From: Mycolicibacterium hodleri
GTDB taxonomy: Bacteria > Actinomycetota > Actinomycetes > Mycobacteriales > Mycobacteriaceae
Reading direction: 5' to 3'
Length of the DNA stretch: 64,000 bases
Assembly (NCBI RefSeq): GCF_006439015.1
Contig: NZ_RCZG01000013.1
Span: 1 to 64,000 of the forward strand
In this document: piece after piece, positions 52,371 to 62,644 of the stretch
Position numbering within the stretch: the stretch's first letter is position 1
Layout of the letters: the number at the start of each line of letters is the position of its first letter
The notes under the pieces: generated by a model
What the model was told of the DNA's origin: nothing
Databases searched by the model: none
What the model saw: only the letters and a program-made list of their open reading frames with translations
Made by a program: the position numbers and the translations under genes

Positions 52371-53720
52371 GTGGCCGTACCCGTTTCGCGGGCTCCGCGA
52401 ACTCGTTACGCATCGCGGGGCGACCTGGACATCGCGTATCAGGTGATCGGCGATGGCCCGGTGGATCTAATCGTCATGCCCGGGCCATTCATCCCGATCG
52501 ACTCCATTGACGCCGAACCGTCGATGTACCGCTTCTACCGTCGACTGTCGTCCTTCTGCCGGGTCATTCGATTCGATCACCGCGGCATGGGGATGTCCTC
52601 GCGCATCGGCGCGGACAAGATCACGCCTGCCTGTTGGGCGGAGGACGCCGTCGCAGTGATGGACGCCGTCGGATGTGAAAGCGTCACGGTGCTGGGATCG
52701 GGATTCACGGCGATCAGTGCGCTGTTCCTCGCCAGTGACCGTCCCGAGCGGGTATCCGGCCTGGTTCTCGTCAACGCCGGTGCGCGCCCGCTGTGGGCGC
52801 CGGACTACGAAGTGGGCGCACCCGCAAGTGGCGCCAATCCCTTTACGACGGTGGCGATGGAACCGGACGCCGTCGAGCAGGGCTTCGACATTCTCGCCCT
52901 CCTCGCACCGTCCGTCGCCCACGATCAAGCCTTCCGAACCTGGTGGGACGCCGCTGGCAACCGCGCTGCATCACCGAGCATGGCTCGCAGAGCCAACCAG
53001 GCACTCGTCGATGCCGATGCGCGGGAGAGGCTTCCGCACATCACCTCGCCGACGCTCGTCATGCATCGCACGCAATCCACCTTCGTGGCGGTGGGCCACG
53101 GACGCTATCTCGCCGAACACATCCCGGGTGCCCGCTTCGTCGAGCTCCCCGGCGCGGACAGCCTGTACTGGGTCGGTGACACCACGCCCATCCTCGCGGA
53201 GATCGAGGAGTTCATCACCGGCACCCGGGGGGGCTCCGACCTCGAACGCGTCCTCACCACCATCGTGTTCACCGACATCGTCTCCTCCACCGAACGGGCC
53301 GCGACACTTGGCGACGATCATTGGCGCGACCTGCTCGACAGTCACGACAGCGTGGTACGCAGAGAACTCCTACGCTTCGGTGGTCGCGAAGTGAACACAG
53401 CGGGTGACGGTTTCGTTGCGACGTTCAGCAGCCCCAGCGTCTCCATCGACTGCGCCGAGGGCATCGTCGACGCAGTCCGGACCCTCGGCATCGAAGTGCG
53501 AGTCGGCATCCACGCCGGCGAGGTCGAGATGCGCGGAAATGACATCGCGGGCATGGCGGTGCACATCGGTTCGCGGGTAGCAGGACTGGCCGGTCCGAGT
53601 GAGGTCCTGGTGTCCTCGACGGTGCGTGAGATCGTCACCGGTTCGCACCGAAGATTCACCGACCGCGGCGAGCATCAGCTCAGGGGCGTCCCTGGCAAAT
53701 GGCGTGTGTACGCGCCGTGA
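52371..53720 (+). CDS. Alpha/beta hydrolase fused to a class III nucleotide cyclase
   Basis: A 449-residue protein of the LipJ (Rv1900c) type. The N-terminal hydrolase fold covers residues 1-280 ('FDHRGMGMSS', 'LASDRPERVSGLVLVNAG'). The cyclase domain covers about 295-449; its metal aspartates are Asp302 ('VFTDIVSSTE') and Asp346 ('NTAGDGFVATF'). The nucleophile elbow of the hydrolase reads G-S-G-F-T (109-113) rather than G-x-S-x-G, so the catalytic Ser is probably missing and the domain may be a sensor. The start is a GTG 10 bases after the mutY stop. Confidence 0.87.
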   Translation: MAVPVSRAPRTRYASRGDLDIAYQVIGDGPVDLIVMPGPFIPIDSIDAEPSMYRFYRRLSSFCRVIRFDHRGMGMSSRIGADKITPACWAEDAVAVMDAVGCESVTVLGSGFTAISALFLASDRPERVSGLVLVNAGARPLWAPDYEVGAPASGANPFTTVAMEPDAVEQGFDILALLAPSVAHDQAFRTWWDAAGNRAASPSMARRANQALVDADARERLPHITSPTLVMHRTQSTFVAVGHGRYLAEHIPGARFVELPGADSLYWVGDTTPILAEIEEFITGTRGGSDLERVLTTIVFTDIVSSTERAATLGDDHWRDLLDSHDSVVRRELLRFGGREVNTAGDGFVATFSSPSVSIDCAEGIVDAVRTLGIEVRVGIHAGEVEMRGNDIAGMAVHIGSRVAGLAGPSEVLVSSTVREIVTGSHRRFTDRGEHQLRGVPGKWRVYAP

Positions 53721-53729
53721 TGGATGTCC

Positions 53730-54698
53730 CTAAGCTGTTGCGGCACAGGATGAATCATTACACGCGAAGCTGCGGCGGTAATCAGATGGCGTGACGCCGA
53801 TGACGCGCCGGAAGTGGTGTCGCAGCAGCGTTGCCGTACCGAATCCGGCCTTGTCGGCGACCCGGTCGATGTCGAGGTCTGTCTCCTCTAGCAATCGTCG
53901 CGCGTAGAGCACCCGCTGATCGGTGACCCATTGCATGGGGGTGCGGCCGGTTTCGTCGACGAACCTGCGCGCGAAGGTGCGGGCAGACATGCTGGCTCGA
54001 TTCGCGAGCGTCGCGACCGTATGCGGCTGGTCCAGGTTGACCAGTATCCAATCCAGATGCGGCGCAAAGCCGTCCGAACAGCGAACAGGGATGGGCTGGT
54101 CGATGTACTGCCGCTGACCACCGTCACGTTGTGGTGGCACGACCATCCGGCGGGCGATGATGTTGGTGACCTCGCTGCCGAGCTCACGTCGTACCAGGTG
54201 CAGACACGCGTCGATGCCCGCAGCCGTCCCCGCGCTGGTGATCAGGTTGCCGTCGTCCACGAAGAGCACGTTGCGGTCGACGTCCGCAGTGGGGTACATC
54301 GCCGCCAGTTCGTCGGCGTGCATCCAGTGGGTGGTGCACTTGCGACCGTCCAGAAGTCCGGCGGCGCCGACCACGAAGGCCCCGGAGCAGACCGTGAGGA
54401 TTATCGAACCCGATGCGGCTGCGGCCCGGACCGCGTCGAGCGCCTCCTCCGGATAGGGGCCCGCAATCGCCGGGATGGCGACCAGGTCGGCGCCGACGAG
54501 TGCGTCGAACCCGTACCCGGGGGTCAGGAGCGCGCCGACCGTCATCCGAAGCGGCCGGCCGGGTTCGGGTCCGCATACCTTGAAGTCGAAGTTGGGGACA
54601 CCATCGGCGGCGCGGTCGATGCCGAAGACCTCACAGATGACGCCGAATTCGAACGGAGCCACCCCGTCCAGGACCAACACGGAGACACTCTCAATCAT
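53730..54698 (-). CDS. GlxA-type regulator: DJ-1/PfpI domain plus AraC HTH
   Basis: A 322-residue protein with an N-terminal glutamine-amidotransferase-like (DJ-1/PfpI) domain ('SVSVLVLDGVAPFEFGVICE', elbow Cys in 'LTVCSGAFVVGAAGLLDG') and a C-terminal AraC helix-turn-helix pair ('TLANRASMSARTFARRFVDE', 'DKAGFGTATLLRHHFRRVIG'). Such proteins regulate nitrogen or osmolyte catabolism operons. It stands alone, convergent with the cyclase fusion, so its target is not evident here. Confidence 0.87.
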   Translation of the reverse strand: MIESVSVLVLDGVAPFEFGVICEVFGIDRAADGVPNFDFKVCGPEPGRPLRMTVGALLTPGYGFDALVGADLVAIPAIAGPYPEEALDAVRAAAASGSIILTVCSGAFVVGAAGLLDGRKCTTHWMHADELAAMYPTADVDRNVLFVDDGNLITSAGTAAGIDACLHLVRRELGSEVTNIIARRMVVPPQRDGGQRQYIDQPIPVRCSDGFAPHLDWILVNLDQPHTVATLANRASMSARTFARRFVDETGRTPMQWVTDQRVLYARRLLEETDLDIDRVADKAGFGTATLLRHHFRRVIGVTPSDYRRSFACNDSSCAATA

Positions 54699-54769
54699 GG
54701 CAGTATCTTAACGTACAGCGTCCGTACTGCCACTGTTGGCGGAATATATTCGGACAAACAATTGCTGCC

Positions 54770-54991
54770 ATGAACGTGTTACTTGCCTTCCTGATCCTGT
54801 CTGCCCCCTTCGCTTTCGCCGCCCTGCTCAGCTGGGCAAGCCACCGCAACGACGCGGTGCGCAGCCACCTGATCAACCAATTCGGCGATCCCGACTGGTA
54901 CCGCGTCCAACACGACGCCGATGCTGCTCGCACTCGGTTCGAGCACACCCCCTCTTGGCCTGTATCAGGTGTGACGGGCGAACGCCGCTAA
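54770..54991 (+). CDS. Small single-helix membrane protein
   Basis: A 73-residue protein with one N-terminal hydrophobic helix ('VLLAFLILSAPFAFAALLSW') followed by a charged tail ('GDPDWYRVQHDADAARTRFE'). The arrangement and length fit small membrane proteins conserved among mycobacteria. Its 3' end overlaps the convergent hydrolase by 27 bases. Function unknown. Confidence 0.65.
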   Translation: MNVLLAFLILSAPFAFAALLSWASHRNDAVRSHLINQFGDPDWYRVQHDADAARTRFEHTPSWPVSGVTGERR

Positions 54992-55744
54992 GAACGGTTG
55001 CACCGCATCGCGATATTCCCGCGGAGAGTCGTCGTGGACGAGATGACCGGCACCGGGCACATGGAGATAAGTGGTCCGGTCGCCGGTGTTGCTCATCTGT
55101 CCCATCTGGCCCGGCGGCGTGACGGAGTTGCCGGCTTCGATCAGTAGGACGGGTGCGCGAACGGCGTGCCACTGCTGCCAGTAGTCGCGCGTCCCCCACT
55201 CCGCCGCGATCTCGATCCAGCGCTCGGGGCGGCCGTGCAACCGCCATCCGGTGGCGGTGCGATCGAACGCCTCGACGAAGTACTGGCCCGCCACGGGGCC
55301 GAACTCATCGAGAACCCGGCGCTCGGAATCGAATTCGACCGGAAGCGCGTGCAACCACGGCTCCCACGGCCCCGTCGTCCTTCCGCGGAAGTCCGGCGCC
55401 ATGTCCTCCACGACCACTGCGGTGACCAGGTCGGGGCGTGCAGCCGCGAGGCACCACGCGTGCAAGCCCCCCATCGAATGGGCGACCAACGTGGCGGGCT
55501 GACCGAGCTCCGCGACGGCATCGGCGAGATCGGCGACGAAGCGCTCCGTGCTGACCGGGTGCGGATCTTCCACTTCGCGGCCGCGGTGCCACGGCGCGTC
55601 ATACGTGTAGATCGCGCCCAGTTCCTTCAACCACGGCACCTGGCGCGACCACGTCGAGCCGCGCCCCATCAAGCCGTGCACCAGGACGATGGGCGCGCCT
55701 TCGCCACCGCGAACCGTCAACAGCGGGGAAGGCATGCCCGACAT
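54965..55744 (-). CDS. Alpha/beta hydrolase, Rv3591c orthologue
   Basis: A 259-residue hydrolase with oxyanion strand 'IVLVHGLMGRGSTWSRQVPW', nucleophile elbow 'LVAHSMGGLHAW', acid in 'LLIEAGNSVTPPG' and His in 'VPGAGHLVHDD'. The position beside mhuD matches Rv3591c. The substrate is unknown. Its ATG lies just before a three-unit 36-bp repeat array, so its promoter must lie within or beyond the repeats. Confidence 0.87.
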   Translation of the reverse strand: MSGMPSPLLTVRGGEGAPIVLVHGLMGRGSTWSRQVPWLKELGAIYTYDAPWHRGREVEDPHPVSTERFVADLADAVAELGQPATLVAHSMGGLHAWCLAAARPDLVTAVVVEDMAPDFRGRTTGPWEPWLHALPVEFDSERRVLDEFGPVAGQYFVEAFDRTATGWRLHGRPERWIEIAAEWGTRDYWQQWHAVRAPVLLIEAGNSVTPPGQMGQMSNTGDRTTYLHVPGAGHLVHDDSPREYRDAVQPFLAAFARHT

Positions 55745-55747
55745 ACT

Positions 55748-55855
55748 GGCAGGAGCGAAGCGACCCGGGATAACGAACCGGAGGGCAGGAGCGAAGCGAC
55801 CCGGGATAACGAACCGGAGGGCAGGAGCGAAGCGACACGGGATAACGAACCGGTA
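55748..55855 (+). repeat. Three 36-bp tandem repeats in the hydrolase/mhuD gap
   Basis: Units start at 55748, 55784 and 55820: GGCAGGAGCGAAGCGACCCG then GGATAACGAACCGGAG, with one C-to-A change and a diverged end in the third. The first half is the same core as in the otsB array; the second half differs. It fills almost the whole gap between the divergent starts and ends 11 bp before mhuD. Confidence 0.96.
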
Positions 55856-55866
55856 ACGTAGCGCTC

Positions 55867-56178
55867 ATGACAGTGGTCAAGATCAATGCGATCGAGGTTC
55901 CTCCCGATGCAGGTCCCGAGTTGGAGAAGCGCTTCGCCAACCGTGCTCATGCCGTCGATGGACAGCCTGGCTTCCTCGGCTTCCAATTGCTTCGCCCCGT
56001 CAAGGGCGAGAACCGCTACTTCGTCGTCACCCAATGGGAGTCTGACGAGGCGTTCCAGGCATGGTCGAGCGGCCCCGCAGTCGAGGCACACGCGGGCCAG
56101 CGCGCGAACCCCGTCGCCACGGGTGCCTCCTTGCTCGAGTTCGAGGTCGTGCTGGACGTTCAACGGTCGGACGCGTAG
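55867..56178 (+). CDS. mhuD: MhuD, heme-degrading monooxygenase
   Basis: A 103-residue ABM-domain enzyme that opens heme to mycobilin and iron without releasing CO. The key residues stand at the M. tuberculosis positions: Asn7 ('VVKINAIEVP'), Trp66 ('DEAFQAWSSG') and His75 ('AVEAHAGQR'). The leader upstream of its ATG consists of the repeat array, and no clear AGGAGG site is present, only 'GTAACG' and 'AGCGCTC'. Confidence 0.95.
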   Translation: MTVVKINAIEVPPDAGPELEKRFANRAHAVDGQPGFLGFQLLRPVKGENRYFVVTQWESDEAFQAWSSGPAVEAHAGQRANPVATGASLLEFEVVLDVQRSDA

Positions 56179-56225
56179 CGACATGGGGATCGTTGTTGCA
56201 GAGCCGAGTTAGCAGACGCAGCCAG

Positions 56226-57557
56226 GTGGGACGGCGGGCGACTGCGGCCGCAGTGACGAGCGCCCTCGTCGTCGCCTTGGCTTGCGGATGCGCCAACACC
56301 GGCCCGGCCGCCCCGGCCGAGGCCGCGTACGGCGCACACATCGAGACAAACACCCCGCAGGGGCTGCGCGCCAAGCAGACCGTCGACATGCTCAACTCAG
56401 ATTGGCCGATCGGCGTCCCCGGTGTGGCGACGCTAGCCGCCCCTCCCCAGGTGAACGATGTCGCCTTCATGATGGACCGGATGTGGTGGGACCGGCCGTT
56501 CACCGTCTCGAGCATCGAGTACGGCGCAGGCCTCGCCACCCTGCACCTGCTGACGTCCTACGGCGTCGGCCAGGACATCGAACTGCGCACGAACGACGCC
56601 GGCATGGTCGATCGGTTCGACGTCACGTTGCAGAAGCCGCAGATCAAGAATTGGTCCGACATCGACGCGGCACTGACGCAGTCTGGTGCGCACTACTCCT
56701 ACCAGGCCTCCAAGATCACCGACGGCGCGTGCGCGAAGGTGGCGGGCACCAATGTCGACGATTCGCTGCCGCTCGCGTCGATCTTCAAGCTCTACGTGCT
56801 GCTGGCGATCGCGGACGCGGTCAACGCGGGCACGGTCGGCTGGGACGATCCGCTGACCATCACGAAGGAAGTCAAGGCCGTGGGCTCGGCGGGCTTCGAA
56901 GATCTTCCACCCGGATCGAACGTATCGGTGAGAGATGCTGCGCAGCAGATGATCTCAGCGAGCGACAACATGGCCACGGATCTGTTGATGGCGCGACTCG
57001 GCACGGGCGCCGTTGAACGGGCACTCGTGCATGCGGGTCATCACGACCCCGCGAGCATGACGCCATTCCCGAACACCCACGAACTCTTCTCGGTCGGCTG
57101 GGGTGAGCCCGATCTGCGCGAGCAGTGGAAGACCGCATCCCGGCAGGGTCGCGAACGGCTGATCGCGCAGACGAATACCCGTCACTACGTACCGGATCCG
57201 ACGCGGACCCATACGCCCGCGTCGCCGTACGGTGCTGAGTGGTATGGCACCGCGACGGACATCTGCAGGGTGCACGCCGCTCTGCAAGCGTCTGCGGTGG
57301 GTCCCGCAACTCCGGTCAAGGACATTCTGGCGGCCACCCCCGGCATCGAACTAGACAAGACGGAGTGGAACTACATCGGCGCGAAGGGGGGAAACCTCCC
57401 GGGCGACATCGCCTTCAGCTGGTACGCCGTCGACCGGACCGGTCAGGCATGGGTGGTCAGCTTCCAATTGAACTGGCCGAAGTTCCGCAGTCTGACAGCC
57501 GCTAGCTGGCTGCTGTCCATAGCTCAGGGCGCGTTCGGACTCATCGAGCCCGCGTAG
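56226..57557 (+). CDS. lpqF: LpqF, beta-lactamase-fold lipoprotein
   Basis: About 443 residues; orthologue of Rv3593. After a signal sequence ('ATAAAVTSALVVALACGC') that ends in one or two lipid-type cysteines comes a first domain, then a class A beta-lactamase-like domain with the S-x-x-K motif 'PLASIFKLYVLLAIADAVN', 'SASDNMATDLLM' (SDN) and 'IGAKGGNLPGD' (KGG/KTG). It may be an extracytoplasmic serine hydrolase rather than a drug-inactivating enzyme. The start is uncertain: GTG at 56226 gives a compact signal peptide; TTG at 56196 is possible. Confidence 0.85.
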   Translation: MGRRATAAAVTSALVVALACGCANTGPAAPAEAAYGAHIETNTPQGLRAKQTVDMLNSDWPIGVPGVATLAAPPQVNDVAFMMDRMWWDRPFTVSSIEYGAGLATLHLLTSYGVGQDIELRTNDAGMVDRFDVTLQKPQIKNWSDIDAALTQSGAHYSYQASKITDGACAKVAGTNVDDSLPLASIFKLYVLLAIADAVNAGTVGWDDPLTITKEVKAVGSAGFEDLPPGSNVSVRDAAQQMISASDNMATDLLMARLGTGAVERALVHAGHHDPASMTPFPNTHELFSVGWGEPDLREQWKTASRQGRERLIAQTNTRHYVPDPTRTHTPASPYGAEWYGTATDICRVHAALQASAVGPATPVKDILAATPGIELDKTEWNYIGAKGGNLPGDIAFSWYAVDRTGQAWVVSFQLNWPKFRSLTAASWLLSIAQGAFGLIEPA

Positions 57558-57560
57558 CCG

Positions 57561-58112
57561 TCAGCCCGTCGACCTCAACGTCCAAGCATTCCCGCGCAGG
57601 TGTAGCGCGGTGCGACTGACTGGACCGACGTCGATGCGCCAGAACGACTTCGATGGTGCACTCAGTGCGACGACGATCGCGGCGCGGATGACACTCGGAT
57701 GGGTCACGGCCACCAGCCGACCGCGACGGTCCGACAGCGAATCCAACCAACTGCCGACCCGGACCACGAGGTCCACGATCGATTCGCCCCCGTGGGGAGC
57801 CTGAGCGGGATCCGTCAGCCACAGCGTGAGCTCGGTCGGGCCGACACCGTTGAGTACGCTGCCGCGCCACGCACCACAGTTCAGATCGGACAGCCGCGGC
57901 TCGGTCTCGGCGCGCAAGCCGAGCAACTCGGCGGTCTGTCTGGTTCGCTTCTCGGGCGCACAGAGCGCGGCGTCGACGACACCGAGGTCGACCGTGGCGT
58001 CGGCCTGCCGCTGTCCGAGGGCGTTGAGTGGCTCATCCCTGGGAAATCGTCCGGCTGCCATCGCATCCGTCATCGCGTGGGAGACAAGGGTCAGCCGGAC
58101 GACTTCACTCAC
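57561..58112 (-). CDS. Histidine phosphatase family protein of the cobalt operon
   Basis: A 183-residue phosphoglycerate mutase-fold protein. The first motif reads 'LTLVSHAMTDAM' instead of R-H-G, so the catalytic His is kept but its Arg partner is replaced by Ser; the second His lies in 'VAVTHPSVIRAA'. It overlaps cbtA by four bases and so belongs to the riboswitch-led operon. A CobC-like role in cobalamin synthesis is possible but the altered motif leaves activity open. Confidence 0.82.
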   Translation of the reverse strand: MSEVVRLTLVSHAMTDAMAAGRFPRDEPLNALGQRQADATVDLGVVDAALCAPEKRTRQTAELLGLRAETEPRLSDLNCGAWRGSVLNGVGPTELTLWLTDPAQAPHGGESIVDLVVRVGSWLDSLSDRRGRLVAVTHPSVIRAAIVVALSAPSKSFWRIDVGPVSRTALHLRGNAWTLRSTG

Positions 58113-58903
58113 GTGTTGAGGCCGGCCCCCACGTCATTCCGCCTGCCGTCCAGCACCTTCGAGATCAAGGCCGCGAACACCAAGCCGATGGTGACCCACA
58201 TGACGACCTGCACCCCGAGCGAGTACAGCCGGAACTCGTAGAGGTCGTCGGCGGGAAAACCGCCGAAGACGATGTTGCCCGCATCGTCGACAAGCGGGCC
58301 GGGAGTCTCGTCGATCGTCGGGAGGACGAGCGTCACGATGCCCATGGCGACCACGTAGCTGCCTGCAGCGGCCAGCGTGGCGTTCCAGGCGCCCAGCCGG
58401 CCCACCAGCCGGCGGCCGAGACACACGGCCCCGACGAACAGCGCTGCGGACACGACCACCAACAGCAGGTACAGCAGCGTGCGCTGACGGATGGTTTCGT
58501 CGAGGCTCACCGCAGGCGGATTGGCCGGGTACTTCAGACTGGGAACGACGTAGAGGCTCAACAACATTGCGCCGGCGATGAACACCGACAGGGTGCGGGC
58601 CGACACGTTGCCGACCCGTCCGTGCGCCACGGCGAACAGGACGGAGAACAACGCGCCCATCGCGATGCTGAACGCCAGCACGCCGAAGCCCATCCCGATG
58701 TTCGCCTGTACACCGCGGGTGAAGAGCTCCACCCCGTGGTCGTGGCCGCCATGCCCCATGCCTTCGTGCGCGGCGCCGACCCCGTCCTCGTACCCGATGG
58801 CCCGCTCGATGACGGGCTCCACGAAGATGCGCGCGAACGCGAATGCGAGCACTCCAGCGAGGGCGCCGGCCAGAAGGCCGCGCCCGATGATCTGCTTTTC
58901 CAT
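58109..58903 (-). CDS. cbtA: CbtA, cobalt transporter subunit
   Basis: A 264-residue membrane protein with about six helices ('LLAGALAGVLAFAFARIFVE', 'MGFGVLAFSIAMGALFSVLF', 'TLSVFIAGAMLLSLYVVPSL', 'RTLLYLLLVVVSAALFVGAV') and a His-rich loop 'HEGMGHGGHDHGVELF', typical of CbtA. With CbtB it forms a predicted B12-regulated cobalt uptake system. It lies 23 bases downstream of cbtB and is translationally coupled to the phosphatase. Confidence 0.9.
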   Translation of the reverse strand: MEKQIIGRGLLAGALAGVLAFAFARIFVEPVIERAIGYEDGVGAAHEGMGHGGHDHGVELFTRGVQANIGMGFGVLAFSIAMGALFSVLFAVAHGRVGNVSARTLSVFIAGAMLLSLYVVPSLKYPANPPAVSLDETIRQRTLLYLLLVVVSAALFVGAVCLGRRLVGRLGAWNATLAAAGSYVVAMGIVTLVLPTIDETPGPLVDDAGNIVFGGFPADDLYEFRLYSLGVQVVMWVTIGLVFAALISKVLDGRRNDVGAGLNT

Positions 58904-58926
58904 TGTGTGGGCTACTCCCCTGCGCG

Positions 58927-59157
58927 TCAGTGGCAGGGGAAGCCGAGGAGGTGGCGAGCGTCGTGCGTGAATTCGTGGATGTACATGTTGTCGCCGAACA
59001 CCGACGTCGCGCCCTGGTCCATGCCAACGAAGTACAGCACCAGCAGCGCCAGGAACGCGGTGGCAGACAACCAGATCGCCGCCTTGGTGCCAGAGAAGTC
59101 CAGCGCAGGCGCCGTGCTCGCGAGAGCCTTCGAAGTCGTCATCTCAGAAGATGTCAT
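58927..59157 (-). CDS. cbtB: CbtB, small cobalt transporter subunit
   Basis: A 76-residue protein with one transmembrane helix ('AAIWLSATAFLALLVLYFVG') and the C-terminal His/Cys motif 'HEFTHDARHLLGFPCH' that marks the CbtB family and likely binds the metal outside the membrane. It is the first gene after the cobalamin riboswitch. Confidence 0.93.
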   Translation of the reverse strand: MTSSEMTTSKALASTAPALDFSGTKAAIWLSATAFLALLVLYFVGMDQGATSVFGDNMYIHEFTHDARHLLGFPCH

Positions 59158-59164
59158 GTCAGCA

Positions 59165-59280
59165 GTCCTTTCGGGAGTTCGCGTCCCGTATCACAGGTGA
59201 CGAACGTCGGGTCTGACTTTCACAGTGGCGCGACCGCTCTGGATTTTCACCAGCATTCCTTCGTCCGTCGATTACCCGAG
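59165..59280 (-). ncRNA. Cobalamin riboswitch in the cbtB leader
   Basis: On the minus strand the leader has the conserved core GGTGAAAATCC (plus 59241-59251 region), then GCGGTCGCGCCACTGTGA, the classical CCACTGTG segment, then a GTCAGACCC B12-box-like segment. These match the cobalamin riboswitch consensus in order and spacing. It ends a few bases before the cbtB start, so B12 probably blocks translation or transcription of the cobalt transporter. Boundaries are approximate. Confidence 0.9.
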
Positions 59281-59322
59281 CATCATATGCACAGGCAAAC
59301 GGCACCGCCTAGCCGTACGAAG

Positions 59323-59362
59323 AAAATCGGGCGGTACCCCGCGAGGGATACCGCCCGATTTT
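59323..59362. terminator. Strong terminator between clpC1 and the riboswitch
   Basis: AAAATCGGGCGGTA (59323-59336) and TACCGCCCGATTTT (59349-59362) form a perfect 14-bp stem with a 12-base loop, followed by more T on the plus strand and, read on the minus strand, by TTTTCTT. It lies 18 bp after the clpC1 stop and should end clpC1 transcripts before the riboswitch. Confidence 0.92.
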
Positions 59363-59380
59363 TTGACGTGTTGCGCCGTG

Positions 59381-61915
<2,535 letters not shown>

Positions 61916-62189
61916 CGGTGGTTACCTGCCCTCCGTAGATAGCGCAGCTCTTGAACTAAGCCTGCACGGCAAGCCGTGCTCTGCACTTGGCGTCCACTGT
62001 AGTGGGCGGCAGCCCGGGGTGCCCCGCTTGTCCTCTCCTAGGGAAAGACCGAACGGTGACCATTTCCGCGCTGCTCAACGCCCAACGCACGACGGACACC
62101 GATCGTTTCCCCGATTAGAGCGCACCCGATTCGCCGCTAGCGAAAACGTGTTGCTCGTCGTTCCGCAGCCGTCGGCTGGCAACCCGCCG
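61916..62189. promoter_or_regulatory. clpC1 upstream region
   Basis: This 274-bp gap between the lsr2 stop and the clpC1 start holds no gene. It should contain the clpC1 promoter reading leftward. I saw no operator I can name with confidence. Confidence 0.4.
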
Positions 62190-62534
62190 TTAGGTTGCCG
62201 CGTGGAACGCGTCGATGACCTCCGCGGGAATTCGGCCGCGGGTGGAAACACTGTGTCCATTGCGGCGCGCCCATTCGCGGATGGCGGCACTCTGTTCGCG
62301 ATCGATCGACGCGCGTCCGCGGTGGCCCGAGCCGGACGCACGGCCGCGACGGCGACCACCGACGCGCCGGCCCGATTCCACCCACTGCTTAAGGTCGTCG
62401 CGAAGCTTCGTAGCATTCTTCGACGAGAGGTCGATCTCATAGCTGACGCCGTCGAGTGAGAATTCGACGGTTTCGTCAGCGGACTCTGCGCCGTCGAAAT
62501 CATCGATGAGGGTGACTGTGACTTTCTTTGCCAT
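62190..62534 (-). CDS. lsr2: Lsr2, nucleoid-associated xenogeneic silencer
   Basis: A 114-residue H-NS-like protein that binds AT-rich DNA and silences foreign genes. The N-terminal dimer domain is 'KKVTVTLIDDFDGAESADET'; the C-terminal AT-hook-like loop is in 'HSVSTRGRIPAEVIDAF', where R-G-R enters the minor groove. The 110 bp upstream are the least GC-rich part of this end of the window (AATTTTTGCAT, AAAGGTATGTAAA), which would suit Lsr2 autoregulation. Confidence 0.96.
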   Translation of the reverse strand: MAKKVTVTLIDDFDGAESADETVEFSLDGVSYEIDLSSKNATKLRDDLKQWVESGRRVGGRRRGRASGSGHRGRASIDREQSAAIREWARRNGHSVSTRGRIPAEVIDAFHAAT

Positions 62535-62644
62535 CGGTTCCCACTAACCCTTCTGCCGGGCCGCGTAGTCGTACTTCGCTCTAAACCCGAGGCAATTTTT
62601 GCATAGGAACCTTCGCAATTCAACCAAAAGGTATGTAAACCACT

